From the NCBI GenBank assembly GCA_029001845.1, contig JAREWP010000050.1, forward strand, positions 1-64,000: a stretch of 64,000 nucleotides of DNA, given 5' to 3'. The notes under the pieces were generated by a model. The model searched no databases. It was not told the origin of the DNA and saw only the letters and a program-made list of their open reading frames with translations. This DNA is from Candidatus Magnetocorallium paracelense (GTDB lineage: Bacteria > Nitrospirota > Thermodesulfovibrionia > Thermodesulfovibrionales > Magnetobacteriaceae). Below, one piece after another: positions 1 to 7,526 of this stretch. Position 1 is the first letter of the stretch; the number at the start of each line of letters is the position of its first letter. A program made the position numbers and the translations under genes.

Positions 1-1
1 T

Positions 2-223
2 CACGATTTCACTATTCCTTTTACCAATAATCAGGCAGAGCAGGATATTCGCATGATGAAAGTACGACAGAAAATCTCAGGTTGCTTTCGTACTTACAAT
101 GGTGCCCTCTATTTTGCCCGTATCCGCAGTTATATCTCTACTGTCAGAAAACACAGCCAGGATATTCTCTCTTCTATTTACTATGCCTTGCTCTCTAATC
201 CCTTTATACCTTCATATACTTAA
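2..223 (+). CDS. IS66-family transposase, C-terminal end (partial)
   Basis: This is the last 73 codons of an open frame that enters the window from the left and stops at TAA 221-223. The peptide reads PFTNNQAEQDIRMMKVRQK, then GCFRTYNGALYFARIRSYIS, which is the conserved C-terminal block of the IS66 DDE transposase, including the N-N-x-A-E-x-x-I-R catalytic-glutamate region. IS66 transposases act with TnpA and TnpB helpers, which would lie to the left outside the window. About 14 bp past the stop lies TACCTGAGTAGTTAC (237-251), a plausible right terminal repeat, since IS66 ends begin with GTAA. Whether the gene is intact cannot be judged from this fragment. Confidence 0.9.
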   Translation, partial: HDFTIPFTNNQAEQDIRMMKVRQKISGCFRTYNGALYFARIRSYISTVRKHSQDILSSIYYALLSNPFIPSYT

Positions 224-236
224 TGTCACATATTTA

Positions 237-251
237 TACCTGAGTAGTTAC
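237..251 (+). mobile_element. Putative right end (terminal repeat) of the IS66 element
   Basis: TACCTGAGTAGTTAC lies just after the transposase stop and ends in GTTAC, so its complement starts GTAAC as expected of IS66-family ends. Nearly the same sequence is the right arm of the 41-bp inverted repeat at 7455-7495. The partner end and target duplication are outside the window. Confidence 0.55.
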
Positions 252-354
252 AAAAAATTTTTAAACTTCGTGAACTTCGTGGCCTTCGTGGTTAATTTTA
301 ACTTGCGATTATTTTAGCTATTTTGTGCCAAATTACTGAGTTCTGAATAACAGT

Positions 355-488
355 CAATACCATTAACTTAAGGGGTGAAGCGACTTCAGACTGAAGCGGG
401 TCATGTTTGAGAAGGCGCAGCGAAGCGGAGCCTTCGAGTTTAGCCGCTGAAAGCGGAAGTCGCTTTGCTCCTTAAGTTAATGACATTG
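355..488. mobile_element. 134-bp MITE-like element, copy 1, with 9-bp target duplication
   Basis: The ends are inverted repeats: CAATACCATTAACTTAAGG on the left, and on the right a sequence whose complement is CAATGTCATTAACTTAAGG. The interior has a second palindromic part (GAAGGCGCAGCGAAGCGGAG followed by CCTTCGAG). Direct repeats GAATAACAG at 345-353 and 489-497 flank it, with one extra T on the left. The same 134-bp length recurs at 47315-47448 with its own 9-bp duplication, so this is a transposed non-coding unit. Confidence 0.85.
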
Positions 489-636
489 GAATAACAGTAA
501 CAATTGAAGTCAGTCATCTAACGTATAATGGAGGAGGTTATGGGGACAATTTATTGCTTACAGCGGATACAGTTCGTCATCGACACATTTAAGTGCAATA
601 TTTTCTAAATACACAACTATGAAAGTTTATAAAGCA

Positions 637-870
637 TCAATTAAAGCTTTTTCCACGTTTAACGGTAATTTGATTAAAAAAAAAACGATCCGACGAATAC
701 CCGTAATCTTCGCCGCTTTCATCAATTATACGCAAGTATCCATGTGTAGATGGCTTTTGATCCGGTATCATGCGATACAGTTTTCCTGTTTCCAATGAAG
801 CCTTATAGCCTTCATTGTTGATACAAATAGCGAAACTTGATTTTCCGATATTGTTTTCAGTCATAATCAA
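637..870 (-). CDS. Small conserved hypothetical protein
   Basis: A 77-residue protein; a second Met two codons in (MTENN...) is an equally good start. The core SFAICINNEGYKASLE, then GKLYRMIPD and RIIDESGEDYGYSSDRFF, resembles a short protein that recurs as a hypothetical in many bacterial genomes, often in accessory regions. It reads like a compact SH3-like beta fold, but no function is known to me. It stands alone between the MITE and the next gene. The short lysine-rich tail is unlike the body and may vary between relatives. Confidence 0.65.
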   Translation of the reverse strand: MIMTENNIGKSSFAICINNEGYKASLETGKLYRMIPDQKPSTHGYLRIIDESGEDYGYSSDRFFFNQITVKRGKSFN

Positions 871-887
871 TCATTTTGATAGACAAT

Positions 888-909
888 CAATACCATTCAC
901 TGCAATGTC
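888..909. repeat. Solo end of the 134-bp MITE family
   Basis: CAATACCATTCACT at 888-901 matches exactly the outer 14 bases of one MITE terminus (complement of the right end at 47448). It is followed directly by G and then CAATGTC, the outer bases of the other terminus, in the same orientation. It looks like an end remnant rather than a full copy. Confidence 0.5.
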
Positions 910-957
910 TATATCAAAGCCTTGTGTTTGAAGTAATAAGCCATGTATAATAAGAGT

Positions 958-1236
958 ATGGCTACCGTAACTTTTGACACATTAAAATTTGTAGAGTGCT
1001 TAAAAGAGCATGACTTCACGGAAGAGCAGGCCAAAGGCCTGTCAGAGGCATTCAAAGAAGCACAAGACAGCTCTCTACAGGAATTTGCCACCAAAGGCGA
1101 TATTAAAGAGCTTAAGCATGAAATTAAAACGCTTGACAATAAAATAGACACCCTCGAACTACGCCTGACCATTAAATTAGGCGCCCTGGTCACCATAGGC
1201 ATAGCTATAGTCGCTACCTTGGTCAAATTACTTTGA
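958..1236 (+). CDS. DUF1640-like coiled-coil membrane protein
   Basis: A 92-residue protein starting MATVTFDTLKFV; an in-frame ATG five codons upstream (943) is possible but the family normally starts at MxxxxFDT. It has an amphipathic N-terminal helix with the FTEEQAKGLSEAF motif, a charged coiled coil (IKELKHEIKTLDNKI), and a single C-terminal membrane helix ending IAIVATLVKLL. This is the layout of short bacterial DUF1640 (CCDC90-like) proteins, which are abundant and functionally undefined. It is probably anchored in the inner membrane with the coiled coil in the cytoplasm. No operon partner is visible. Confidence 0.75.
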   Translation: MATVTFDTLKFVECLKEHDFTEEQAKGLSEAFKEAQDSSLQEFATKGDIKELKHEIKTLDNKIDTLELRLTIKLGALVTIGIAIVATLVKLL

Positions 1237-1502
1237 CCTTCCCTCTTCTTTACGTTTTCCCTACTTTTTTTATTCACGAATAAAACCATAAAGCAAACAT
1301 CTTTGTAAAGTTATTAAAATGTTTCGGGTGTGCGACAAATTTGTAGGCAAAATTTAAATCCCTTGTAATGCTTTGCAGTTATGGTACTCGTTCACATGTG
1401 AAAAAACGACTCTCTTTCAGAATACCGCTGTTAAACTAAGAATTCATTCGTCTGATAAACCTAATGGATTCATACAAAACAAGGCTTAAAACATCACTTG
1501 CA

Positions 1503-1554
1503 CCATTGCAATCGTTTGCCTGTTAGGAATTGCAGAATTGCAATGCATTGCAAT
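1503..1554. promoter_or_regulatory. Operator-like ATTGCAAT cluster
   Basis: ATTGCAATGCATTGCAAT (1537-1554) is a perfect 18-bp palindrome. Two further half-site-like copies lie upstream (ATTGCAAT at 1505-1512 and AATTGCA near 1529). The cluster sits about 155-200 bp upstream of the -24/-12 promoter of the cytochrome gene, the usual distance for a sigma-54 enhancer-binding activator. The binding protein is unknown. Confidence 0.45.
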
Positions 1555-1708
1555 TAAAGAATAAGAAAGTTTTATCTTCGAATTGTCCTGCAGCGGGAAT
1601 CATCCCGGCGCCCCTAAGATAATCGATTGTAAGAGTTTAAAACACTCTCATCGTATTTTTCCTCCTGAATACCGCCCTTTTAAAAAAAAACATTTTTTTA
1701 TCGCCTTC

Positions 1709-1724
1709 TGGCATACGTAATGCT
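1709..1724 (+). promoter_or_regulatory. Sigma-54 (-24/-12) promoter of the ExtKL-type cytochrome gene
   Basis: TGGCATACGTAATGCT matches the TGGCAC-N5-TTGCW consensus, with GG and GC at the correct 10-base spacing. Transcription would start near 1736 and give a leader of about 50 nt that contains the ribosome site AAAGGAGG at 1770-1777. No competing -35/-10 pair is obvious, although TATATAG follows directly. Confidence 0.6.
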
Positions 1725-1785
1725 TATATAGGGTACGTGAGTACAAAGGGTTACTCAAAAAATCATATAAAGGAGGTTACGTTTT

Positions 1786-3120
1786 ATGAGGGGATTTACA
1801 ACAATGTTTTTTTCATTATTGCTTGTCGGAATCCTAACCCTGGCTTTCTTTACGCCTGTATTAAACGCAGGGATCGGAGAGTCAGGCACGATTGCAGCCG
1901 ACGCAGGCAAGGCGAAAACCGTTAAGGAGTTGATCGAAATGTACGATTCGGACTCCTGCGCCGAATGTCATAAAGAGATTTATGACCAGTGGAAGAAGTC
2001 TCTCCATGCCCGATCCATTTTCGGACCGGAAGAATCGGGGAGAACGGCCGCTACATTCAGGACGACGCTTCTGAACGGTTTAAAAAAGTGGAAGTTTTCC
2101 GGAGTGGCCGGCCCTGAAGATGTAAAGGTGGAACATCTCAGGATATGCACGAAGTGCCATCTTCCTCAGCTGGAGGACGCCACAGATGAGGTAGCATCCG
2201 AGATTATGAATATGATCGTTAACTGGGCCGAAGAGGGAGACGAAAAGGCGGAAGAGACAATTCAGGCATTAAATATCAATTGTCTTATCTGCCATAACAG
2301 AAATGCAATCACCCACAAATGGACAGACGGCTATCCCCAAAAGGGAGTTGTTTATGGCACGAAAGATGGTGATCATTTCTCGGAAAGTATGCCGGAAATG
2401 AGGAGAAGCCCAATTATGCAAGAATCTATTCTCTGCGGTCAGTGCCATGGCCTCGGACCGAACTTAGAGCTCGATAACCCGACTCAGTGCGCCACCCTGT
2501 ATGGATACTATCTGTGGTCTTATCAGGCGGAAGGAGGGCGTGAAACCTGCCAGGAGTGCCACATGAAAAAGAGCAAATTGGGGCACAATATACAGTCCTA
2601 CAGAAGTTCGGCGATGAGGGAGGCCGCCCTCGATTTCAAAGTCGAGGTAACCGGATTTCAATGGCGAGATGGCTCGAAGATGGTTCCCTTAACAGAGGTG
2701 GTTGTGGAAATGACCAATAAAGCGGGACATGCAATACCTGACGGTTGACCGACTCCTAACCGGCTGGTCCTGGATGTGACCGCTACGCTTGACAATGGTA
2801 AAAAAATTTTCAAAGATTCAAAAGTATTTATGCCTGTACCCGGAAGAATGGGCAGAGGCGATAAGATGGGACGCGGACCTTATGAAAAGAGCGGCATTAT
2901 AAGGGATAGCGCATTGCCGCCCATGCGTACAATAACCGAAAAATACGATATTCCCTTTCCCTTTGAAGATGTAAAAGAGAGAGGAAAGAGGGTAAGGAAA
3001 ATATTGGCGCGAGAGATGACAATTAATGTGGAACTGTGGTATATGCCCTATGGTTCAAGAAATGACGATGACAATAACACACTGTTTAGAAAATTTACAA
3101 AAAAGGTCACTATAGAGTGA
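1786..3120 (+). CDS. extKL: Pentaheme c-type cytochrome selenoprotein, ExtKL type (in-frame UGA = Sec321)
   Basis: A 444-residue secreted cytochrome if UGA at 2746-2748 is read as selenocysteine. The start is fixed by AAAGGAGG and a signal peptide (MRGFTTMFFSLLLVGILTL, cleavage near Ala-Gly). Five CXXCH haem sites begin at about residues 58, 121, 166, 217 and 255. The frame then reads GHAIPDG-Sec-PTPNRLVLDV and continues with protein-like sequence to 3120. From memory, NCBI uses the name multiheme c-type cytochrome (seleno)protein ExtKL for this family, from the Geobacter ext electron-conduit clusters. The role is inferred to be extracytoplasmic electron transfer, possibly to selenite, tellurite or metal acceptors. 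No other ext genes lie nearby. The alternative is a nonsense mutation, but the open downstream frame and the hairpin argue against it. Confidence 0.8.
2749..2780 (+). promoter_or_regulatory. Candidate bacterial SECIS element
   Basis: Directly after the UGA, CCGG (2760-2763) pairs with CTGG (2770-2773), giving a six-base apical loop CTGGTC. Two further two-base-pair steps lie below it, separated by mismatches. The loop GGU sits 18-20 nt after the UGA, close to its position (19-21) in the E. coli fdhF SECIS. Found by eye; no folding calculation was done. Confidence 0.5.
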
Positions 3121-3152
3121 ACTCATGTTAACGTTCTTCGAATGGATTTCAT

Positions 3153-3188
3153 AAATGTAGCCGCAGGCTGAAGCCTGCGGCTACATTT
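3153..3188. repeat. GCAGGC palindrome, short form; possible terminator
   Basis: AAATGTAGCCGCAGGCT, a GA spacer, and its exact complement make a 17-bp stem followed by a run of T. It lies 32 bp after the cytochrome stop and could act as an intrinsic terminator. The same palindrome recurs at 54720-54755, and longer forms occur at 26318, 47757 and 48823. Confidence 0.8.
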
Positions 3189-3268
3189 TTTGCTTATGGC
3201 TTGCAAATCTGTATAAAAAAGTAAATTCCCGTGCATTCAAGTAAGCTGCTTTTAGCAGCGACTTGATT

Positions 3269-3967
3269 CTATTTGTTATGCATCGTCCGGTATCGCGCTT
3301 TTTTAATATAAAGAGGCTTCAAAGTCACCGGATCCTCAGTTTCTCCCCTTTTCGCTTTACGAGCAGCTATATACGCCACATTTAAAGGGGAAATCGCACA
3401 TTTTTCAGAAGGCGCTAAAATAATATTGTTGTTTTTTGATTCCGCGAAGAGGGTTCTGTATGTAACAGCAGCATTACCTGCAACGATTACTTTTTCTCTT
3501 ATCTTCCCGATGACATCCTCTATTCTGTCTGCATCGACCTCTGAAAGGCATTTGAAATCTCCTTCTTCCCACGTATAAAGAGCATGGTAGACCTCCCCTT
3601 TCGAAGCCTCCATCAAAGTGAGCACAGGATAGGAGGAACAGGGGAAATTCCAGGTGACAGATTCAAGTGCGGACACCGGGACAACCGATCTCCCTGTAGC
3701 AAAGGCAAAGCCTTTGATTGTGCTTAAACCTGCCCTGATCCCTGAAAATGAACCAGGTCCTGTTGTTATTGCAAAAACATCCATATCTTTTACTTCGAAA
3801 TCTGAAAGGCTTAGAAGGTTGTCTATTAAAGGAATCAGAAGCTCGGAATGAGACCTCTTTTTAAATGAAGGCAGGGAGAGACTTATCTCACCGCTGAGAC
3901 CGCTTTCAGAATCCAGAAAAGCGGCGCCGCAAACCAGTGTCGAAGTATCGACGGATAGTATTTTCAT
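3269..3967 (-). CDS. tsaB: tRNA threonylcarbamoyladenosine biosynthesis protein TsaB
   Basis: A 232-residue protein, the normal length for bacterial TsaB. It opens MKILSVDTSTLVCGAAF, contains the helix HSELLIPLIDNLL and carries the family signature TTGPGSFSGIRAGLSTIKG near residues 70-88. TsaB is the inactive ASKHA-fold partner that dimerises with TsaD and, with TsaE, transfers the threonylcarbamoyl group onto A37 of ANN-decoding tRNAs in the cytoplasm. A weak AAAGG ribosome site precedes the ATG. It is a single gene here, running toward the ExtKL gene; tsaD and tsaE are not in the window. The C-terminal part is ordinary for the family. Confidence 0.93.
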   Translation of the reverse strand: MKILSVDTSTLVCGAAFLDSESGLSGEISLSLPSFKKRSHSELLIPLIDNLLSLSDFEVKDMDVFAITTGPGSFSGIRAGLSTIKGFAFATGRSVVPVSALESVTWNFPCSSYPVLTLMEASKGEVYHALYTWEEGDFKCLSEVDADRIEDVIGKIREKVIVAGNAAVTYRTLFAESKNNNIILAPSEKCAISPLNVAYIAARKAKRGETEDPVTLKPLYIKKARYRTMHNK

Positions 3968-3988
3968 AATTAGCCTTTTATCCTAAAA

Positions 3989-4013
3989 CAGCCATCAGCC
4001 ATCAGCTCTCTGT
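3989..4013. repeat. Short CAGCCATCAGC-type dispersed repeat
   Basis: CAGCCATCAGCCATCAGC and flanks belong to a family of AGCTGTCAGC/CAGCCATCAGC direct and inverted repeats also seen at 21330-21353, 21437-21475 and 33438-33466. All are intergenic. Confidence 0.6.
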
Positions 4014-4166
4014 TTTCAACGTATTGCCTGACAACGGACGCATCACTACCTTGTTTTTAGCGTAACGCAGGGATTTTCATAATAATTAAGGCCATTTTGC
4101 CCTAATAGTGATTTTATTTTATCATTTTGGTACAATTAAAGAATTAAAGAAGGAGGAAATAATCTT

Positions 4167-7100
4167 ATGTCAACGAAGTCATTCAATAAAATACTTGTCT
4201 CTCTTATCCTGTTTCTCTTATATAATGCCTTGACAATCGATACGGTCCATTCAATTTTATATAAATGGAAAGACAAAGAGGGGCAAATACACATTACGGA
4301 CTATCCTCCTCCCACTGTCATATCCCCGGAAGACCAGGAATCCGATGAAAAGACGGCAGGGACCGATGCATTTCCCTCAGAGGATCCGGGAGTTCAGGCG
4401 CCTGTAATTCCGGATACAACGAGGGAAAGTGAATCTCCCTTGCCGGCAACGGTAATGGAGGAGAAGAAACCTGAAAAGCCCGCTAAACCATCCCCGGCTC
4501 CTGTTACTATCGATGCGATATCCGAGAAAAAAGAGGAACAGCCGGTCAAGGCCGACCAGGCGCCTGTAAGCTCCGGTATGATACCCGATAAAAAGACGGA
4601 TCGACCTGCCCCCCCGGTCAAAGCCAAAACCAAACAAAAGGTCATCAAACCTCAGGTTGCCCCCTCACCGAATGCCGGACTCAAACAGAAGGCTGTCAGG
4701 CCCGGCCCCGTTAAAAAGAGCCCAAAGAGAGCCACTGAGTCAGACGATCTCATGATTAAAGCGAGAGCTTTTATAGATAATCTCTTTGTCAGCGCCGATA
4801 TAACAACAGTGTCGATAGCAGGAGGAATCGTTGTATTTATGCTCCTGTCGATTTTGTACTATTTTCTCTCATTATATCGTATCGCCAAGAGGCTCGATCT
4901 TGGCCTTCCCTGGCTGGCCTGGGCGCCTGTTGCCAATTTTTATACAATGGTGAAAGCGGCGGACAAACCTTGGTGGTGGATATTGTTGTTTCTTCCGGCC
5001 CCTTTACTCGCAGCCGCTCCCCTTCTCGACCTCGCTTCTCCTATCATAGCTGCTGCATCTCCTTTAATTTTCGCTTTTATATATCTCATTGTCTGGGTAG
5101 GGATTTGTAATAATCTCAATATTAATAATAAACTGGCTTACCTGACTCTAATACCATTTCTCGGTCCCGTCGCCATTATACCTGTTATCGTTTTTTCAAC
5201 TCTTTTGATTCCACTAATTACGGAAACATACATTCTGATACTCATGGGAGTGCTTTTCCTGACCTCATTTTCGGTTTGTTATCTGCCCGGGTATTACCTG
5301 AGAAAATCAAACGAAAACAGGTACTCAACCGAAATGACGGCCGCTTTTGATCCTGATGAGGAAGAGAGAGATTTTGGCCTGGATGAAACGACTCAATTAA
5401 TGGCCGATGACGTCACCGAATCGATCGATGACGAAACCGTTATGCCGGCTGCGCTCTCGGAAGGAGAAACCGGTTTTGATACAGAAAGCGAAGAGCTTGG
5501 CGAAACTCAATATAACTTCTCTGAATCGGAAAGTGTGGACTTGAAAAGGGAATTTAGTGAACCCTCTCAGGAGATTAATCTTGAAGAAACACGGTCAGAC
5601 GATGATTTCGATGTAATAAATCTCGAAGAAGCGACTGACAACCCCGACGAGACTACTGACACCGGTAGTGAAGAATTTATTCCGGACCTTGACTTTGAAT
5701 CGACGAGTGAAGAGAGGGCCGAAACCGGCTCCGCCGGCGAAAGCGCCGGAGAAACTCTGGCAATAGATTTGGAGGAGGAAATCGCTTTGCCTTCCGATGT
5801 CATCACATCCAAAGAAGCAATAGAAGGGCCTGACGTGTCGGAAATTGAGCCGGAGCTTTTGGCGCCGGAGGAGGTAACGGTTGATAAGGATCATGATATT
5901 TCCGAAAGTATCGAATTTGAACAGGAAATTACATTAGACGGTATTGAAATAGAAACCGACTCTGAAGAGACCGAAAAAGAGAATGCCCTTTCAAGGCCGA
6001 TTGAAGAGAGAGTCGATGAATCCGAGGCAGGAGGCATCCGAGACGATCTCGATATGACTGAGGAAATCAGTAGTGATTTCGACAGCATCGATATAACGAC
6101 TGAATTTAAAACAGAAGACACAGTCGAAGTTGAAGAAATCGATATTGACAAAGAAATCATGTTGGACACCGGTACGCCTGACTCTATAGTTATATCCGAT
6201 ACAAAGCAAGAGCATTCAGAATCTTTGGGCCAAAGCAGTGAAGCAGGGGCCGATACCGAATCTCTCGAAGGAATCGATTTTGAGTTTACAGAGCCTGAGA
6301 GTCTTGATCTGATCAAATCAGAACCTGAAGCGGAAACAGAAGAGCCTTCCAAAGCCTCTTCGACAGAATTAGAGGAGATCGATCTGCCTGATGTGATAAC
6401 TCTGGAAAGCGAAGGGATAGATATTCCGAATAAAACCGACTCGATTTCCGGGCCGGCGGACTCCATAGAGGAAAACATTCCTGAAATAGAAAACATTGAG
6501 ACAGTCAATGAGATAACATTGGAATCTCCGGTAACAGAGGGGACACAGGATATAACTTTAGAGCCTCAAGAACAGGGAATCACCAGGGAAATCTCTCCGG
6601 TGAGCAATGATATCGACATGCCCGTGGAGTTGACATTGGACTCTCAGGAATTCGAAACTGCCGATGAGATAACTCTTGATGAGCCTGCGGAATCGGGAAT
6701 TACCGAAGAAATCACATTGGAGACCGATGGAATCGACATGCCGGAAGAGTTGATATTGGACTCTCAGGAATTCGATGCCGCCGAGGAGATAACTCTTGAT
6801 GAGCCCGCGGAATCAGGAATAACCGAGGAGATCGCATTGGAGACCGATGGAATAGAAATGCCCGAGGAGCTGACATTGGACTCCCGGGAATTCGATGCCG
6901 CCGATGAGATAACTCTTGATGAGCCTGCGGAATCAGGAATAACCGAGGAGATCGCATTGGAGACCGATGGAATAGAAATGCCCGAGGAGCTGACATTGGA
7001 CTCCCGGGAATTCGAAACTGCCGAGGAGATTACTCTTGATGAGCCTGCGGAATCAGGAATTACCGAGGAGATCACATTGGAGACCGATGGAATAGAAATT

Positions 7101-7418
7101 CCCGAGGAGCTGACATTGGACTCCCGGGAATCCGATGCCGCCGAGGAGCTTACTCTTGATGAGCCCGCGGAATCGGGAATTACCGAGGAGTTCACATTGG
7201 AGACCGATGGAATAGAAATTCCCGAGGAGCTGACATTGGACTCCCGGGAATTCGAAACTGCCGAGGAGATTACTTTGGGGACCGAAGGCGTCGAAATACA
7301 GGAAGAGTTGACACTGGAGCCTATTGAAGATATCGATTTAGTAATGGATGAAGACATCTCTGACAGCACCGAGCCTGAAAATACAGCGGACCAGGCTTCA
7401 GATAAGGATAAGTTATAA
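4167..7418 (+). CDS. DUF4124/DUF5684-like membrane protein with long acidic repeat tail
   Basis: A 1083-residue protein; the start is supported by AAGGAGGAAA upstream. A signal anchor (about residues 10-28) leads into a DUF4124-like segment, LYKWKDKEGQIHITDYPPP. A Pro/Lys-rich linker follows to about 200. Four to six hydrophobic helices (about 213-380) include LPWLAWAPVANFYTMVKAAD, as in DUF5684 membrane domains. The remaining ~690 residues are extremely acidic and Ser/Thr/Glu-rich, ending in 40-residue tandem repeats. No catalytic motif is visible. A periplasmic or cytoplasmic disordered scaffold is possible, but function is unknown. Long antisense frames across the repeats are composition artefacts. 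Confidence 0.8.
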   Translation: MSTKSFNKILVSLILFLLYNALTIDTVHSILYKWKDKEGQIHITDYPPPTVISPEDQESDEKTAGTDAFPSEDPGVQAPVIPDTTRESESPLPATVMEEKKPEKPAKPSPAPVTIDAISEKKEEQPVKADQAPVSSGMIPDKKTDRPAPPVKAKTKQKVIKPQVAPSPNAGLKQKAVRPGPVKKSPKRATESDDLMIKARAFIDNLFVSADITTVSIAGGIVVFMLLSILYYFLSLYRIAKRLDLGLPWLAWAPVANFYTMVKAADKPWWWILLFLPAPLLAAAPLLDLASPIIAAASPLIFAFIYLIVWVGICNNLNINNKLAYLTLIPFLGPVAIIPVIVFSTLLIPLITETYILILMGVLFLTSFSVCYLPGYYLRKSNENRYSTEMTAAFDPDEEERDFGLDETTQLMADDVTESIDDETVMPAALSEGETGFDTESEELGETQYNFSESESVDLKREFSEPSQEINLEETRSDDDFDVINLEEATDNPDETTDTGSEEFIPDLDFESTSEERAETGSAGESAGETLAIDLEEEIALPSDVITSKEAIEGPDVSEIEPELLAPEEVTVDKDHDISESIEFEQEITLDGIEIETDSEETEKENALSRPIEERVDESEAGGIRDDLDMTEEISSDFDSIDITTEFKTEDTVEVEEIDIDKEIMLDTGTPDSIVISDTKQEHSESLGQSSEAGADTESLEGIDFEFTEPESLDLIKSEPEAETEEPSKASSTELEEIDLPDVITLESEGIDIPNKTDSISGPADSIEENIPEIENIETVNEITLESPVTEGTQDITLEPQEQGITREISPVSNDIDMPVELTLDSQEFETADEITLDEPAESGITEEITLETDGIDMPEELILDSQEFDAAEEITLDEPAESGITEEIALETDGIEMPEELTLDSREFDAADEITLDEPAESGITEEIALETDGIEMPEELTLDSREFETAEEITLDEPAESGITEEITLETDGIEIPEELTLDSRESDAAEELTLDEPAESGITEEFTLETDGIEIPEELTLDSREFETAEEITLGTEGVEIQEELTLEPIEDIDLVMDEDISDSTEPENTADQASDKDKL
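6613..7290 (+). repeat. 120-bp (40-codon) tandem repeat, about 5.6 copies
   Basis: GAGATAACTCTTGATGAGCC or a close variant recurs at 6667, 6787, 6907, 7027 and 7147, exactly 120 bp apart, with partial units on both sides. Each unit encodes ITLDEPAESGITEEI followed by TLETDGIEMPEELTLDS and a short variable tail. Copies differ mostly by single substitutions, so expansion is recent. Copy number may vary between strains. Confidence 0.95.
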
Positions 7419-7454
7419 TAACATCCCGTTACTGCCTGTATTCTTTTAATTTTC

Positions 7455-7495
7455 GTAACTACTCAGGTCTTCAGTCTATACACCTAAGTAGTTAC
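7455..7495. mobile_element. 41-bp IS66-end-only element with 8-bp target duplication
   Basis: GTAACTACTCAGG (7455-7467) and CCTAAGTAGTTAC (7483-7495) are inverted repeats with one mismatch, separated by 15 bp. Direct repeats TAATTTTC flank it at 7447-7454 and 7496-7503. IS66 elements have GTAA-starting ends and make 8-bp duplications. The right arm resembles the sequence after the IS66 transposase at 237-251. It is either a minimal MITE or the scar of an internally deleted IS. Confidence 0.75.
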
Positions 7496-7526
7496 TAATT
7501 TTCTTTTCGCCTTTATCGCTCTCCCA

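Noticed and set aside
909-1289. Minus-strand frame over the DUF1640-like gene
   Set aside because: It is the antisense shadow of a recognisable coiled-coil protein and has no family match.
2746-2776. Two separate cytochrome genes or a frameshift at the TGA
   Set aside because: Both halves are in the same frame with no ribosome site before a second start, and the DNA after the TGA is coding-like and forms a SECIS-like hairpin, so recoding explains it better.
6667-7290. Regular 120-bp repeats as a CRISPR array
   Set aside because: The repeats are in frame, coding, have no unique spacers and are whole-unit duplications inside one gene.
5891-7369. Long minus-strand open frames, Ser-rich or Arg/His-rich
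   Set aside because: They are antisense to the acidic repeat gene; their composition simply mirrors GAA/GAT/TCG codons and they have no ribosome sites.
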